Origin: an uncultured Eubacteriales bacterium
GTDB lineage: Bacteria; Bacillota; Clostridia; Christensenellales; Borkfalkiaceae
NCBI GenBank assembly: GCA_905211955.1
Contig: CAJMCT010000015.1
Location: 1 to 15,263 of the forward strand
Reading direction: 5' to 3'
Length of the DNA stretch: 15,263 bases
The stretch's first letter is position 1. Each line of letters begins with the position of its first letter. Under the pieces are notes generated by a model. The model did no database searches, was not told the origin of the DNA, and saw nothing but the letters and a program-made list of their open reading frames with translations. Of this stretch, positions 14,223-15,263 are shown in pieces. The position numbers were made by a program, and so were the translations under genes.

Positions 14223-15263
14223 ACTTAAAGATAAGCAAGGCAAAAATCAAGGGAAAACTAAATGCAATCCCTTCTAAATCGTATGCGCACCGCATTGCCA
14301 TACTTAATTTTTTGGCGGGCAATTTTGAAGATGTGGAACTTGGCGGGTTTTCTTCTTTAGATATTACGGCAACCCAAAATTGCCTTAAAAGTATTAGAGA
14401 TAAAAAGCAAAAACTTGATTGTGGCGAATCAGGTTCAACCTTAAGATTTTTGCTACCACTTTGTTCTGCAATAGGCGGAGAGTTTGAGTTTGTTGGGCAC
14501 GGCAAACTTATGGATAGACCAAACGACGAACTCTTTAAAGTTTTAGAAGAACACGGTGTAAAGATTGAAAAGGATAAAACCATAAAGATAAGCGGAAAAC
14601 TTAGGGCAGGCGAATATCAAATTAGGGGAGATATAAGCAGTCAGTACGTTTCAGGGCTTTTGATGGCGCTACCCAATTTAGATGGGGATAGCGAAATAAT
14701 TTTGACAACCCCGCTTGCATCTTCACCTTACGTTGATATTACCCTTGAACTCTTAGCAAAATACGGCGTAAAGATAGAAAAGGCTGATTACGGATTTTTC
14801 GTAAAAGGCAATCAAAAATTTGTTGGCAACGAAAAGCCCGAAGGCGACTATTCAAACATGGCGTTCTTTTTGGTGCTTGGCGCTCTTTCTGGCAAGGTTA
14901 GCGTTTTAGGACTTAACAAAGGTAGTGTGCAAGGTGATAAATATATTTTAGAAATATTAAAACTTGCAGGCGCAAAAATAAAAGAAAAAGACGGTGAAAT
15001 AACCGTTAAAAAATCACGACTTAAAGGTTTTACTTTTAGTGCGGATACTTGCCCTGATTTAGTGCCGATTGCTTGCGTTTTAGCAAGCGCTTGCAAGGGC
15101 GTATCAAAAATACGTGACGTAGAAAGATTAAAGATTAAAGAAAGCGATAGGATAGAAAGCACTTTATCTATGCTTAAAGCATTTAAAATAAATGCCGAAA
15201 GCGACGGCAAAACCATTACCGTATATGGCGGAAAAGCGCATGGCGGAGATTGCTGTTCTGCGT
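14219..15263 (+). CDS. aroA: 5-enolpyruvylshikimate-3-phosphate synthase, 3' end outside window
   Basis: Transfers the enolpyruvyl group of PEP to shikimate 3-phosphate, step six of the shikimate pathway. ATG 14219 overlaps the aroB stop (ATGA) and has AAGGA at 14205-14209. The frame is open to the window edge, giving 348 residues of an expected 410-430. Motifs are NAIPSKSYAHR (Lys20, Ser21, Arg25, matching the shikimate-phosphate and PEP contacts), DCGESGSTLRFLLP, the glycine-containing PEP loop, SSQYVSGLLMALP, PEGDYSNMAFFLVLGAL, catalytic Asp280 in CPDLVPIA, and RLKIKESDRIES (303-314). The Pro of the E. coli GTAMRP loop is replaced by Phe. Genes for the steps between aroB and aroA are not in the window. 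Confidence 0.96.
   Translation, partial: MNLKISKAKIKGKLNAIPSKSYAHRIAILNFLAGNFEDVELGGFSSLDITATQNCLKSIRDKKQKLDCGESGSTLRFLLPLCSAIGGEFEFVGHGKLMDRPNDELFKVLEEHGVKIEKDKTIKISGKLRAGEYQIRGDISSQYVSGLLMALPNLDGDSEIILTTPLASSPYVDITLELLAKYGVKIEKADYGFFVKGNQKFVGNEKPEGDYSNMAFFLVLGALSGKVSVLGLNKGSVQGDKYILEILKLAGAKIKEKDGEITVKKSRLKGFTFSADTCPDLVPIACVLASACKGVSKIRDVERLKIKESDRIESTLSMLKAFKINAESDGKTITVYGGKAHGGDCCSA

Noticed and set aside
14203..15216. Minus-strand reading frames opposite aroA (126 and 122 residues)
   Set aside because: The plus strand carries a convincing aroA through the whole stretch; the minus frames are Ser/Leu-rich shadows.

Overview
The window looks like a piece of a low-GC, spore-forming Clostridia-type Firmicute chromosome, probably a gut or uncultured lineage. 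The evidence is an unmistakable spoIIGA-sigE pair and a sigG gene, strong AGGAG-type ribosome binding sites, TTGACA/TATAAT promoters, a BspA-type leucine-rich repeat surface protein and a SipW/TasA-type secretion cassette. The lineage is inferred; no 16S or other marker is present. The code is standard: TGA is a genuine stop in spoIIGA, in the first TasA-like gene (as TGA-TAA) and in aroB.

Layout. 1-1263: the 3' end of a BspA-like LRR protein, then a tightly linked 99-residue unknown protein, ending at a hairpin terminator that probably serves both strands. 1335-2048 (minus): a cytosolic glycerophosphodiester phosphodiesterase. 2133-5076: lepA and hemW, driven by an extended -10 promoter. 5160-6654: spoIIGA (pro-sigma-E protease) overlapping sigE by 41 nt. 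6678-10180: a self-contained cassette with its own sigma-A-like promoter and terminator, encoding a TasA-like secreted protein, an unusual SipW-type signal peptidase with two cytosolic C-terminal repeats, and a second TasA-like protein interrupted by an in-frame TGA. 10251-11024: sigG. 11081-15263: an aromatic amino acid operon, aroF-tyrA-aroB-aroA (last gene cut by the window end), preceded by a perfect promoter and what reads as a textbook attenuator: a 20-codon leader peptide with six consecutive Tyr/Phe codons, an antiterminator that begins at the leader stop codon, and an intrinsic terminator.

Two points stand out. First, the usual contiguous spoIIGA-sigE-sigG block is split by the secretion cassette, which raises the possibility of a sporulation-associated extracellular fibre or coat system with a dedicated signal peptidase. 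Second, a Tyr/Phe ribosome-stalling attenuator in a Firmicute is noteworthy, since T-boxes are the more usual device there. The fused duplicated domain on the signal peptidase and the TGA inside the second cargo gene are the most unusual molecular details.
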